Assembly: GCF_038396675.1 (NCBI RefSeq)
Contig: NC_088928.1
Coordinates: 20,488,501-20,552,500 of the forward strand
Source: Hydra vulgaris
Taxonomy: Eukaryota; Cnidaria; Hydrozoa; Anthoathecata; Hydridae
Direction of reading: 5' to 3'
Length of the DNA stretch: 64,000 nucleotides
The number at the start of each line of letters is the position of its first letter. Positions within the stretch are counted from its first letter, which is position 1. This document shows, piece after piece, positions 21,617-34,144 of the stretch. The translations under genes and the position numbers were made by a program. The notes below the pieces were generated by a model that saw only the letters and a list, made by a program, of their open reading frames with translations, was not told where the DNA came from and did no database searches.

Positions 21617-23618
21617 CCCTGTAAACACAGATTGGTCAATATTTAGTCTAAATCGTTCGAAAAATAGATAAAACGTTTAGCGACCTATTACTGACTAAAA
21701 ATCGACGCTTGATTTAAAATGTATATTTCAAACTTTTTTATATTATACATTTACTAAACGTCGATCTAACGTTTAGAATATCGACTTACATTAGTCAATA
21801 TTGTAAACCTTTAATTGACCTTAATTAAATGTAAACATTTATAGATTTAAAATCTACGCTTTAAATCTTTTAATTTAGACGTTTATTAAACGTTAATCAA
21901 ACGTTTGCAATAATGACTAAATAAGACTATAAGTTGTTATTCTAAACGTTTATTATATCATAATATAGTAATATAGCCATTGGTCAGAAGACTCACACAA
22001 CAGCTTAAATCACGCGGTTTAAATAGGCATAATTAAAACGAAATAAAAAAAATTATTAAAAAATTACTTTTTATTGGCTAAATAATTAATTTAGATGCGT
22101 TTTCAAGATTCACTTCCTTACAACAACAGAAAGCAAAACGACTGTTTAATCAATAATAAACGAGTGTTGGGAGCACCATATTCATGGAAGTTAAAAATCT
22201 CTTATCGCGACAATCTACTTTCCTAAATGCCAACAAATTAATGGACTCAAATGTTTTAGAAATTATTGATTGCAACATTGACACAGTTAAAAAAAAATGA
22301 GTTGCTGGTCTCTCGTTATCAAAGTCCTGCTGCAAGAACTTTTTTTGAAAGTTTTATAAACAGTTTTAATTTATTTTGTAAACGCTAGTATGATTGTGTA
22401 ACATTGTATTCATCTTTGCATTAATCAAGAGGTTTAATAAATAAAATTTTTATTTTTTTATTTTTGATGCATTTTAGCTCAATTTAGTTACATTTGCTAA
22501 AGAAAATTGGTAGAACAGAGCTGGTAAACGCCACTGCATATAATATGGCGCGACACTACGAAATTTTCAATGTCAAAAATAAACATGGATGATACAGGAT
22601 ATTTCGGAAACTTCCATTCAGAAAATCCTCTATATGTAAAGTTGTTCTGTGTATTTCCAATTTTGATTTATGAGTGTACATTTAAAAAGCTAACTACTTT
22701 ACCCTAGTTTTTTGCGGTTACAAATCAGGTTACGAAATCAGACGATCAGGATAAGAATGTAGAAGATGATGTTGAACGAACAGGTGCATGATAAACAAGT
22801 GGTAGACGGTATTCTAGGAAGATTTTTGATAATGCATAAACCAGTGATCCAAAATATTTGTTTATGAGTTTATTAATTTTATAAGTAATCTTTGACTTAA
22901 TCTTAATGTAAACTTTTATTTTCTGCTAATGAGATTAAATTTAAAAAATACTTGATAGAAATTTTTTAATATAATATTTCCACTGCCAAAAACATAAACA
23001 AGTATTGTGCACAAACATTTTTTCTCTAAATCCCCACTATATGAAAATGTTTTATATAAGTTTATAACTTTATAAATAGTTTTATAAAATAAAAGTATAG
23101 TATACGTAGTATAGTATAAAAGTTTATAAACATAGTATAAAAGTTATAAAAAATATAAAAAATAAGACAAAGTCTTTTATAACTATACCTTATTTATAAA
23201 TTTCATTACTTTTATAACTATTTCCTATAAATTTCACGACCTATATATCTCTTACTACTTATATAAAGTTAAAAAATTATAACGTAATTTTAAATTATAT
23301 TAGCTTTAAAACTTAAATAAATTAAGTTTACGTTAACTAAATCAAAGAAACTAATAGACAAGTTTAATATACATTCACTTAGACTAAATCTAAACGCTTT
23401 ATATACGTTAATTAGGCTAGATTTAAACGTAAATTAAACAAAATCTATACGTTTTATAAACGTATAATAATCCTATAATAGACGTCTAAAATACGTTTAA
23501 ATATAGACGTTTTATCGACGTTAATCTGGATTTCATTCTAAACGGATAATTGACCAAATCTGAACGTTTTGTTGAAACGTTGTTTTGACGTTTAGTAGAC
23601 GTTTGTGTGTTTACTGGG
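21617..23618. mobile_element. 2.0-kb DNA element with CCCWGTAAACAC ends
   Basis: The left end is CCCTGTAAACACAGATTGGT and the right end, reversed, is CCCAGTAAACACACAAACG. The right end has an extra 45-base stretch before AGATTTGGTCAAT, which again matches the left. AT flanks both ends (2-bp target duplication). The subterminal 400 bases on each side are rich in ACGTTTA motifs. No transposase is recognisable inside (one 38-codon frame at 22182-22299 has no known domain), so it is probably non-autonomous. Confidence 0.7.
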
Positions 23619-23751
23619 ATAGATCAAGTTTTACAGTTTGACTTTCACTTGAAAATTACATTGCGTCAAGCTCTACTTATCTTTGATCTACAGCATTTAT
23701 TTCCGTTAAAAAAATTGTTATATAGTTTTAAAGATTTTCGCATACCAGCGT

Positions 23752-23830
23752 GCTGGCGTGGCCGAGTGGTAGATAGCGCGCCGAGCTTCTGAACTAATTA
23801 ACTGTAGTTCGAGTCCTACCACTGGTGACT
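23752..23830 (+). repeat. tRNA-like sequence, SINE head or pseudogene
   Basis: GTGGCCGAGTGGTAGATAGC is a good box A and GTTCGAGTCCT a good box B, spaced as in a tRNA of the Ser/Leu type. The acceptor stem (GCTGGCG against CACTGGTGA) does not close. Hence a tRNA-derived repeat or pseudogene. Confidence 0.6.
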
Positions 23831-23992
23831 ATTTTATTTATTATTTTTTATTGATTATTTTAAAATATAAAGTTTTATAGAGGTTATAAACAACCATATG
23901 TAACGATATTATACACTTTAACAAACGAAAAGATTTTTAAAAAGCTAAAGAAGAAAAAATTTGTTCCGTATGAGTCATGATTGAGATACTTA

Positions 23993-24070
23993 TCAGTGGC
24001 GGATCCAGCATTTTTTAATCTTTGAGATAGCTAACATCCAGACATTGAGCTAACTCCAAACATTTTTATT
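23993..24070 (+). repeat. hAT-like terminus, copy 1
   Basis: CAGTGGCGGATCCAGCATTTTTT and the following CTTTGAGATAGCTAAC recur at 44255-44340. CAGxGGCGGATCCAG resembles hAT-type terminal repeats. No matching opposite end was identified nearby. (Longest run is given in two parts: CAGTGGCGGATCCAG, then CATTTTTT.). Confidence 0.5.
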
Positions 24071-24267
24071 TCTATACTTATATCAAATAATGAGGGTTTG
24101 CAAAAAATTGCGGTGATTGGAGGCTGGGAACAAAAAAGCCCCAAAATTTTTGCTACAGCTGCCCCAGACGTGAGAGCAACAAGTTGATGAAATATTTTTT
24201 GTATTATTCTCAACTAAACTTATATTCATCGATAATTTTTAAGTTTCATAGTATTATCACTCAGCGT

Positions 24268-24348
24268 TCAAAAATTATGACCATATAAAGTTCAAACCCC
24301 CCTCAATTTGAGGGGGTTGTAATTTTTATATGGTCATAATTTTTGAAA
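24268..24348. repeat. hairpin formed by head-to-head copies of a GGGGGTT repeat
   Basis: TTCAAAAATTATGACCATAT on the left is exactly inverted on the right, with AACCCCCCTC and GAGGGGGTT closing the inner part around ATT. The half-unit (GAGGGGGTTGTAA ... ATGGTCATAA) is related to the repeats at 54112-54320 and 59213-59395. Confidence 0.8.
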
Positions 24349-25079
24349 TATCTGCTTCTTAGACCATTAAAAATGATAGACGAGGCTTTTTCGTAAATCG
24401 TAGTAGTCACAATTCGTAATAGTCACAAAATCGTAGTAGTCACAATAGAAAAACTAAATTTTTTAAAAGTTTAGTTTTTCTAGTCTCTCTTTTTTTAATT
24501 TTATACATGTTTATTTTTTTAACTACAAAGTATTTACAAGTACCCAATCGTAGATTGGCAGTAAAGATATACAAATATAAATATCATAAATATAGTTCGA
24601 AATATACGAAGTAAATAAAAATATAGTTGCATACAACTTCGAGACATGATTAAAATAAATACCAACTACAACAATATAATAACGTGTACGTAAAAATATC
24701 CAAGAAATATATCTCTATATTCTTCCAATTAAAATACAATAAATAAAAATTGATCTGCTGATTTTTCGGAGGAGTGTTTAGATGTTTCACTTTAAGTTTA
24801 TTTACCACATTTCAAAATAATTTTAGTGTATAAATATGATAAAAACAAAATTTGTGTAAGATTGATAAAAAGAATTGTTTGTTTGTAGTTATATGAAGTT
24901 CGCAGAAGACCTAAGTCAGTCTTGTCATCGAGTACCTTTTTCAGAGACGTGTAATACACATAAAAAACCAGTTCCATACGTGGTATATATATATCTGTTA
25001 CATATATACCTTGTTATTAACATTATTATTTTTTTTTTATCGATTTGTATTAAAAGTTAAGTTACGTTTATTTATTTAT

Positions 25080-25640
25080 TCAAATTTAAAAAAATTCCTT
25101 ATAGTTGTTTAATTTGATTATTGTACTATTTAGCTTTATTTTCAGAGAGTGTTTGTTGTTTAAGTTTAATAGTGATTCGTTTCTGGAATCTAATTTGTTA
25201 AATAAATAGGGACCACGATATGTAATTGAGAATTTTGAGAGTCTTGTTGTTTCAAACGGTATCTTAAAGTTGCCTGTTGCTCTTGTATTGTATTTATTTA
25301 TATTGTTTTTAAAAAAGTGTGATGTAAAATGTTCTGGAATCAGACTTAGTTTATATTTAAACATGAAAAGTATATTTAAAAAAATATTTATTTGAAATAT
25401 GTTTAGTGCGTTCATTTGTTTCAGTAAGGGTTGAGCATGAGTAAATTTGTTTTTGTTGTATACTAGACTTGAAGCGTATTTTTGACGTAAGTAAAGTGGT
25501 TCTAATTTATGGGTACTGCCCCATGCTATATTGGCATACATGAGATAGCTATGTATGAATAAAAAGTAAAAAAATTTTAGACTTTTTTGTGACAAAATTC
25601 CTTCTATTAAAGATATATGGAATATATTTTTTATGGGATA
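25080..25640 (-). pseudogene. CR1/L2-type ORF2 C-terminal region, 5'-truncated
   Basis: An open frame of 169 codons from 25595 (extendable to about 25640) reads FIHSYLMYANIAWGSTHKLE, RQKYASSLVYN, and YNTRATGNFKIPFETTRLSK FSITYRGPYLFN. This is the conserved thumb/C-terminal part of CR1/L2-type ORF2 (pattern LIHSYL.Y.N..WGS, NTR...... F..RGP..WN). It stops at KEFF. 5' truncation is typical of non-LTR insertion. It may be fairly young as the frame is intact. A relative lies at 37740-38345. Confidence 0.8.
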
Positions 25641-25979
25641 TATTCTAATAAAGACAAAAACTATTTATTTATTACTATTGTAATAAATACAATCTCTTAT
25701 CCGTGAAATGATATATCTGTACCAATTTTATATATTTTTATGCATTTGTATGCAACATAATTGAAATTAATCAAAAAATGTAAGATAAATGCAAAAGGAA
25801 ACTTGACATATAAAGTTTTGTTTTGCCACAAACCGACATCAATGCGCTAAATTTTTTTGGCCTAACTTTTAGATTAGCGTTTAATAGCAGAGGCTAATAT
25901 TCTTTAGTTTTTAATTTTAATTATAAGAACGAATTTTTCTTTATGGCTATGTCTAAGTGATCTTCTTATATCTAGATAT

Positions 25980-26049
25980 CTCAACATATACTAAAAACGT
26001 TTACACATACAAACGTTTGTAAGTGTAAACGTTTTTAGTATATGTTGAG
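25980..26049. repeat. 70-bp near-perfect palindrome
   Basis: 27-bp arms (25980-26006 and 26023-26049) are exact reverse complements, beginning CTCAACATATACTAAAAACG. The 16-base centre contains ACAAACGTTTGT, itself a perfect palindrome. Confidence 0.95.
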
Positions 26050-26652
26050 TTTGCAGGCATTATATAGAGATAAATGCGTATAATATATCTATAAAACGAG
26101 AAAAATTTATTTTAAGTTTTAGAAATCTTTGTTGCTATATTATTATTTTTTGCTATAAATTTATAAGCAAGATTGAAAAAATTTCAAAATTTATTTCACT
26201 GAATAGAGGTTTTAAACCCCCCCAAAACAAAACTGATGAAAGCGTACTTAAGCACTGAGCTATCAATAAAATGCAATTAGCAGAAAAACAAACCTAATTA
26301 TAAGTCTCTTAAAAGCTCTACGTATGTGGAAAAGGTGCACATGTTAAGTTTTTTGCTCTTGAATATTTTTTTCAGAATAAATTATTTTACTAAAAAATAT
26401 TGAAGTAAATAAGGAGTGGGTATATAAATAATCTGCGTGGAATAGATATGTATAGAAATGATAGGTTTGGTAAAGACACGTATTTTACGGATCCGGAAAG
26501 CTAGGATATATAAGGAAAAAGCATAGAAAAGTTCGATTTGGAATAGACGTATAAAGATCCGTATTTTTACGGGACCGATCTGTGCTAATTATTATTAACA
26601 AAGATTGGTCTAAGTATTGTTCCATTAAAATATTATTAGCAAAAAGTTTCCT

Positions 26653-26735
26653 TATATTGCCAAAGTTTTTAAATTATATTGCCGAAGTTTTTAAATTATA
26701 TTGCCGAAATTTATAAATTATATTGCCGAAGTTTT
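26653..26735. repeat. 22-bp tandem repeat, about four copies
   Basis: Units of TTATATTGCCGAAGTTTTTA plus AA, with small variants. No coding meaning. Confidence 0.85.
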
Positions 26736-27189
26736 TTGGGTATTTGCTATTTTATTTATTAGAATAAATAAAAAGTAATGACCATTTTTTCAACAACAAA
26801 AAAAAAGCTAATTATTTATTTTTAGCTCCATAACTTATCTCAAACAACATATTCCTCCCCATTGTTTATGACGTTTTGCCAATGCTTGGATAAAAGATAA
26901 GTGCAGTTAGCGTAGAGTTCTTTAGGCTATGAATCAAAGAAGATAAAGGTTTGGTCGAAGTGCCTCCTTGTCGTCGAATTTTTCACTGCGCAAGCTGTTG
27001 TTTCATGATTAAAACAAACAATAGTCTGGAAGCGCTTAGATGATGCAGAATTTCCTGGGCTGGCTTCAATTATTATTTGTTTTTTATTTTAGTTCCTACT
27101 GATACTTCTCGAGTTAACCAAAGTAAGTAATGCTGTAGTTTTATTTTTCAAAGAGAACAGTTCCGAAAGCAATTTATAATGCTTACCCA

Positions 27190-27440
27190 GTGAAAAAGCG
27201 CACATGGGATACGCATGGATTTTTTCCATATGTAACCCATGTGGGGATTATTATTTTGTCCCATGTGGGTTTCATATGGTAAATCCCACATGGATTCCAT
27301 ATGGTAAATCCCATGTGGGATACGCGTGGGTTTTTACCATATGTAACCCATATGGGGATTATTATTTTGTCCCATGTGGGTTTCATATGGTAAATTCCAC
27401 ATGGGTTTTATGTGGTAAATCCTACATGGGATATAGGTGG
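27190..27440. repeat. subterminal CATGTGGG tandem repeat
   Basis: A unit of about 115 bases is repeated: GGGATACGC(A/G)TGG, TTTTT(A/T)CCATATGTAACCCA, TATGGGGATTATTATTTTGT, CCCATGTGGGTTTCATATGG. Open frames on both strands here (27183-27386, 27204-27482) come from the repeat. Confidence 0.85.
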
Positions 27441-27986
27441 AAAATACTACATGTTATAGATCTTGAATGCCACATATTTTAATCCGAATGGTATAAAAGT
27501 AGTCAATACTAGACAAATGAAAGTCCGATTGCTTCTATGATAATTTTTAAAATTCTTTTAATTTAAAAATTACTTAAATTAAGTAATTTAAAATTAATCA
27601 TCGAAGCTTTCAGAGAGGCTTAACATAATCTGGTATTTGCTACTTTATCCCATTTGGTATTCAAAATGAGTAGCATTTTTGATCTTTTACATGTGATGTT
27701 TTTCACCTATAACCTATGTGGGATTTACCATAAACTATTATGACGAAATTTTATAAAATTAAAAAACGTGTTGCAAAATGAATTTATTTTAAAATAAATG
27801 CTATTAATCAATACATCCAAAATGAATATTAAAAATATTATTTTTTCTTTTGCGATTTACACGCCGTTTTTTGTCGATTGAATTAATTAAATCGCTTCGG
27901 CTTGCATAATACCAATTTTTTTACAAAGGTTTTTAGTATCTTCTAACTTTCTTCAAACATTTTCTAAAAAAAAAATATAAATACAA

Positions 27987-28134
<148 letters not shown>

Positions 28135-28820
28135 TTTAATAAGGAATCTTATTAGTCAAGCAATTTTAATTATTAGCCAGGTTGAAGTCATTAATGACTA
28201 CAATATTTCACAAATAATTATTTCCTAATTTATTACTTACAATGACTAACGTATTATGGGTAATTGAACACAAATTATGCGTAATGAGCTTGAACCCATG
28301 AGGAGAATCCTGAAAAAAAGTGATCAATTAGGATAAGTAGTTAAACAAAAAAACAAAAACAAAACTGTAAAAACCTACTTATTCAATGATGTAGACGTTG
28401 GGTGCAATAGCCACTGGATGCAAAAGTATCTTTACTTTTTCGTCACACACACGGCCTTCTATAATAACAGGCCTTGAAATCGCGCAAAATGCTGTAAAAA
28501 CTGAAGGCCGATTGAACTTTCACTTGTACTTATATTGATATATTTTATATTAGGTAGGGTGTAATGGCAGTCTATGTTTTCTAATAATAATCTCTAGTAA
28601 AGACGGAAATATAAAAAGAAAACCACAAAGTTGTTAAAAGATAATCATATTTTTCGTATTTCAAATTTAATTAAGAATATTTATGTAATATTAAATAGTA
28701 TCAATAACAAGCAGAACCATAACAAAGTATATATCTATATATTAAAAAGATAACTGTATTTTTAATTTTTTTTGCTAAAAATGGTAACAATAAAAATCAC
28801 CAACAATAAAAAACACCAAC

Positions 28821-28867
28821 AAAAGTTGATTCAAGCAAAAAAAGTTTTTTTGCTTGAATCAACTTTT
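28821..28867. repeat. perfect 23-bp hairpin, 1-base loop
   Basis: AAAAGTTGATTCAAGCAAAA + AAA, then G, then the exact reverse complement. It sits inside the P-type element, downstream of its transposase. Confidence 0.95.
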
Positions 28868-29109
28868 CTCAATATATCTCAACAGGGTAAATATTTACAA
28901 ATCCAAACATATTGAAAGACATATAGGCTAATGAGAAAATAAAAAACATAACAAGTAAATAGCATAATTAATTACAAAACTAATTTTCACATAAATTATG
29001 ATAGCTTTAGTATTTTGGGAATGGTAATTAGTGAGTAATTCTTTAGCAGAACATTAGAATATACTCTGCATTGTTTTTTTGTGATTTTAAATTAATATTT
29101 AGCAGCAAT

Positions 29110-30651
29110 GAACTAAAATTTCAAGTCCGCCTCTGTTTAGGCTATACAGATAACTTCCATATTTATAATAATAATTGGTAGAATCATCATAAATTTTTAT
29201 TTCGCTTTTTTGCACATAGCCAGCTATGTAAACTATAGCCACTAATGTAGATTTATTAACTGAGCTTTCAAGATCATGTATATTATCCAGAAGTTCTTTT
29301 TCATCAGTAGAAATATCTCTAAAACATATGTCACAAGTATGACCATCGATACCATCAACAGGAATGTCAAGTTGTAATATCAGTTTAGTAAGTTGAATAT
29401 TAATTTTTTCAATTACAGATTTAGCGTAAGTAAAGTAAGTACCTCCAGTTTAAAGTAAGTACCTCCAGTTCGCCTGTCAAAGCTTAGAAAAAGCTTTTTC
29501 AAGTGGATCTGTTGAAAACCAACCTAATAAGACATACTTTGGTCCATTACTCAACAAAGTTTCTACAAGATCAATAAAGCCATAACATGAATGCGCTATT
29601 GCATTGCTAGTATCTAGCGTAAGCTGTTTTACACGCTTACCTGTAGGTTTCATAAAATTTGACAGTTCAGCAATATCTCGTAGCAGTTGTATCTGTTGAT
29701 CACCAACTGAGTGGATTTCTAACAACATTCGAAAAAAAAATATTTTTTCAATAAATACAGCAGTACCTTCAAATGCTTTATTTTCAATCTCTGGATGCGT
29801 TCTTAATGCAGCTACTGTTTCTTTGCAAAAAACAGACAAACAAAACTTTACAGATAGTCTCTCTATTGGTTTTGGATAAACTGATTTAGCTGTAGGTTTA
29901 GAGAGTTTAAAAAGACTATTGCACTCAGTTTTATATATAGTTTCTAAATCACTCCACTTAGCCAAAGCAAGTTCTTTATTGTTCAAAAATTGAAGTTCCC
30001 AGTGTTTTTTGTCAACCAATTGTTTCGTATAGATTTTAGTAGATGCACATAATCATACAATAAATATATACCTGATGTTGTTAACCATGGTTTACTATCA
30101 ACTGTTTTAAACATTGCAAAAAATCTTTGATTTACACGGTTACCATCAGTAATTATTACCAGTGTCTTACTATTTTCAATATTATTTATTGTATAGACAA
30201 GTTGTTGACATTGAGCAAACTAAAATTCAGAGGAAAGATTTGCAACAGGTTGAGCTCTACATATAAATTCTGGACCTCCAAAAAGACATTTAATCATAAA
30301 TGATAAAATTGTTTTCGCTAACTTTTCAGGGTAGTTTACTGCTTGACCAAACAAAGCACCTCTTTGGTAAAGTAATAAAGCTTTGACATAGACCTCATCA
30401 ATTAGTAGTATGGAAATTCTTTTTAATGGATTTAAATTCATAAAAATACTATTTATGAAACTTAGGTCCTCCATTGAGCTTATTTTTGAAGTCAATCGTG
30501 TTAAAGTTCTTATACTTGGCAACTTGTAGTCAATACACAAACAATCATATAAACTTCGTTGTAGTTGTAATTGATATTGTAGTTGTAATTGTATAAATTG
30601 ATATTTTTGTTGTAGTTGAGATAGTTCGACTTGCAAAGAGATACACAGCAT
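29110..30651 (-). pseudogene. P-element-like (THAP9-type) transposase, broken
   Basis: Read from 30651 downward. An N-terminal glutamine-rich, possibly coiled stretch is followed by LPSIRTLTRLTSKIS and ISILLIDEVYVKA (first acidic region), FGGPEFICRAQPVANLSSEF, a TAG stop, LVIITDGNRVNQRFF and YDYVHLLKSIRNNWL (second acidic region). A frameshift occurs near 30005, then YPKPIERLSVKFCLSVF, ERVKQ-like KRVKQLTLDTSNA and YVLLGWFSTDPLEKAFSKL (the DPLE block). A 20-base tandem duplication (29440-29480) breaks the frame before TGGTYFTYAKSVIEKINI and the C-terminal ALVYIAGY-like domain (VAIVYIAGYVQ, SLNRGGL). The THAP DNA-binding domain expected at the N-terminus is not seen. Confidence 0.85.
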
Positions 30652-31963
30652 TTCAAAGGCATTAAAAAAAACTAATCGTTAGTTTGACAATATTATTACC
30701 TTACAATGTTAACGCCTTGAAACTTACAACGTTATCGTCTTGAAGTTGCTCTATCTAATTTATAAACCAATAAAATTTTAAAGATTTATTAAAAAAGCGC
30801 GAACACAAACTTTCGTCTAATGTGAAAAGATGAAAATGTAAACACAGTATTAGGAATTGGCCTTCAGTTTAACAAATTTGTTGCGCGATGTCAAGGCCTG
30901 TTATTATAGAAGGCTGCGGTCACACATAATATAATATTCTGAAACTAATAAACAAACATCTAAATTTCTATAAGTAAATTTATTCTTTGATCATTGCCTT
31001 TATACCCTATCTTATTTTCATATCATAATCTATTATGGTATTATTTATATAACATATCACAACAATATTATTAAATTTGTGATGTTTAAATATCATATGA
31101 ACATTCTCTAACATGTCCATATGATATTTGAATATAGTTCTTGAGTATATTATCTGCAAACAATTGACTGATGCAAGTTCAAATGTTGTCAAAAACCAAG
31201 CATGCATGCATAGGACACTGCAGTGTCCTACAAAAAATGCTGGTTTGAAAGTCAAATTTTCTTTATTAAAAAAAAAAATTAAAATAGGGGGGAGATAGGG
31301 AGGTTTCCGTAATTTTTTTTAGGCTCCAAAACTTTAAACTTTATATATAATAAGGTTCATAAAACTTAAGGGACTTAAGTTTTATGAACAAAAACAGGAT
31401 ATTTACAGAAACTTTTCAATTTTTAATCTGGATTACCCAGTGTAATTGGGAATAAAGTCGCTGGGTCCAGTATTCAAAGTAATATGATCTAAAGTAATAT
31501 ATAAATTAAATAAAATGCTTTAAAATGCATGCAGTTATACATATAACTCCTGATAGTTAACTATATGCATAACTAGTTATACATAAAATTTATTATATAA
31601 ACTTATTTTTTAAGGTTATGCTTGAACAAATTAGTACCAATTAATTCAAATTCAAGATTTAGTTCAAGTTCTTATTTGTTCATTGTTTTTTCACTATTTT
31701 ATATTTATTTGTTCAAATTTGTTAACTAGTACTAATTCTTACTACAGTAAGAATATTTATCATTGTTGGACGTGATTTTATTAGTAACTTAATTTTACTT
31801 TCAACATATTTTGACAACACCCTTTACATTTTAAATGATGACAGCTTTACTTTTCTATTGATGTTAAATTTATTACGTTTCAATAACTCAGATTGAATTT
31901 TACTGAATTATTGTAAGCTTTGTAAGAATTTGTTGTATATCAAATGGTGTTGTACATAAAGTA

Positions 31964-32082
<119 letters not shown>

Positions 32083-32651
32083 CATAATATATAACAAAAA
32101 CTGACATCATTTTCAATGGGAGATGGCAAAAAATTGACTGAGTTTGATAAAGGGTGAAGGTGTTCAATAAACCGGGTCATCATCTGACATCATTATGCAT
32201 AGATGATCCTATGATTTAGGTAAAATAAGCAATCAATTTGCTATATTTCTCTTTAGAAAGTGTAAGAAAAAAGCATTGTTATGCTGAGAACCTACCTATT
32301 GAGCAAGCTTTGACCACCTATTTTATAAATTTGGAACCTATTTTATAGAAGTGGAAGTGCGAATCGCAAAAGAACTAATAACAATGCTCTAAATTGATTT
32401 TAACTTTGTAGACTAACATTAATATAGTATTTAGAAATAATAAATGAAGTTTACACGATTTTTATAATTTGTATTTATTTCCATTAATTATCAGTTGTCA
32501 GTCTCTATTTTATAAAATGAATTAAAAAACTATTTATTTATAGTATAATATTAATACATAAATACTAGTTTCCTAATGCTATTATCATCATAATGTTAAT
32601 GGTATTCCTTTTAAAGTGAAATTTTGTATCAATTTTATTGTTTTAATGTTG

Positions 32652-32654
<3 letters not shown>

Positions 32655-32732
<78 letters not shown>
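32655..32732. repeat. (TA)n at inner end of right arm
   Basis: 78 bases of pure TA immediately before the right arm of the long inverted repeat. Confidence 0.97.
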
Positions 32733-32736
<4 letters not shown>

Positions 32737-33154
32737 TTCACTTTATTTAAAACACCATTTAATATACAACAAACCCCTACAAAGCTTACATTAATTCAGT
32801 TATGATACAATCTGAGTTATTGAAACGTAATAAATTTAACATCAATAGAAAAGTAAAGCTGTCATCATTTAAAATGTAAAGGGTGTTGTCAAAATATGTT
32901 GAAAATAAAATTAACAAATAAAATCACATTCAACAATGATAAACATTCTTACTGTAGTAAGAAATAGTACTAATTAACAAATTTGAACAAATAAATATAA
33001 AATTAACAAAAACAATGAATAAATAAGAACTTTAACTTGAACTTTTACTAAATCTTAAATTTGAATTAATTGGTACTAATTTGTTCAAGCATAACCTTAA
33101 AAAATAAGTTTCTATAACAAATTATATGTATAAATAGTTATACATATAGTTAGC

Positions 33155-33258
33155 TATCAGGAGTTATATGTATAACTATATCAGGAATTATATGTATAAC
33201 TATATCAGGAGTTATATGTATAACTATATCAGGAGTTATATGTATAACTATATCATAT
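33155..33258. repeat. 23-bp tandem repeat in the right arm only
   Basis: Four copies of ATCAGGAGTTATATGTATAAC plus TAT, one with GGAATT. The left arm has a single equivalent (ATATAACTCCTGATAG), so the array expanded after the arms separated and explains part of the arm length difference. Confidence 0.85.
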
Positions 33259-34144
33259 AGTATATGCATTTTAAAGTATACTACTTTATTTAAACATTAC
33301 TTTAAATTATATTACTTTGAAAACTGGACCCAGAGGCTTCATTCCCAATAACACTGTGGTACTCCAGATTAAAAATTGAAAAGTTTCTGTTTATATACTG
33401 TTTTTGTTCCTCAATGTAGTTTGTAAGTCCCTTAAGTCATAAGGACCTTATTATATCTAAAGTTAAAAGTTTTGGAGCATAAAAAAAGTTACAGAAACTT
33501 ATCTCCCCCACCACCACCACCCTATTTTTTTCTTTTTTAACAAAGAAAATTGGGAATTCTTTGACTTTCAAACCTGCATTTCTTTGTGGGACACTGTAGT
33601 GTCCTATGCATGCATGCTTGGTTTTTGACAACATTTGAACTTTCATCAGTTAATTGTTTGCAGATAATATACTCAAGATCTATATTCAAATAACTATTAT
33701 ATCATCCTAATAATACGTCTATTTGCACAAATCTTAATCTTATTTCTGTAAAGAAAGACAAACATTATTCGTGGTACTTACATACTTGCTTGCCATTCTC
33801 TATATTAATATAAAATATTTTCACACAATATAAACGTAACGCAATGCAATGTCGATTTAAAAATTTTTATTTAGTTTTTTTTAAAAAGTTTGTTTTTTAG
33901 TTTCCAGCTTTCAAATTAATTTCCATGCAAATCCCACATGAAACCCACGTGGGATTTCCCATGTGTGTAAATACTATATGGTTCCCACATGTAACCCATG
34001 TGGGATTACCCACATGGGTTTAAGGTGACAAATTTCCATACGGATACCACATGGGAAAATCCGTCCCACGTAAATCCCATCAATCCCACACGGAACCCAC
34101 GCGGAACCCATGTGGGACGCGGTTTTATTTTTCACTGGGTAGCA

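Larger units (their letters stand above)
28450..30918 (-). mobile_element. P-type DNA transposon with 8-bp target duplication
   Basis: Terminal inverted repeats: left CACGGCCTTCTATAATAACA, right (reversed) CGCAGCCTTCTATAATAACA, both continuing GGCCTTGA(A/C)ATCGCGCAA and, after a gap, CTGAAGGCC. The 8-mer GTCACACA stands immediately outside both ends (28442-28449 and 30919-30926). Eight-base duplications are the rule for P elements. The minus strand carries a P/THAP9-like transposase with a stop and a frameshift. 2469 bp. Confidence 0.9.

Noticed and set aside
23752-23830. Functional tRNA gene (Ser/Leu-like)
   Set aside because: Boxes A and B are good but the acceptor stem does not pair; treated as tRNA-derived repeat.
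25086-25595. 169-codon minus frame as a host gene
   Set aside because: Its blocks match the C-terminus of CR1/L2-type ORF2 proteins; it is a truncated retrotransposon.
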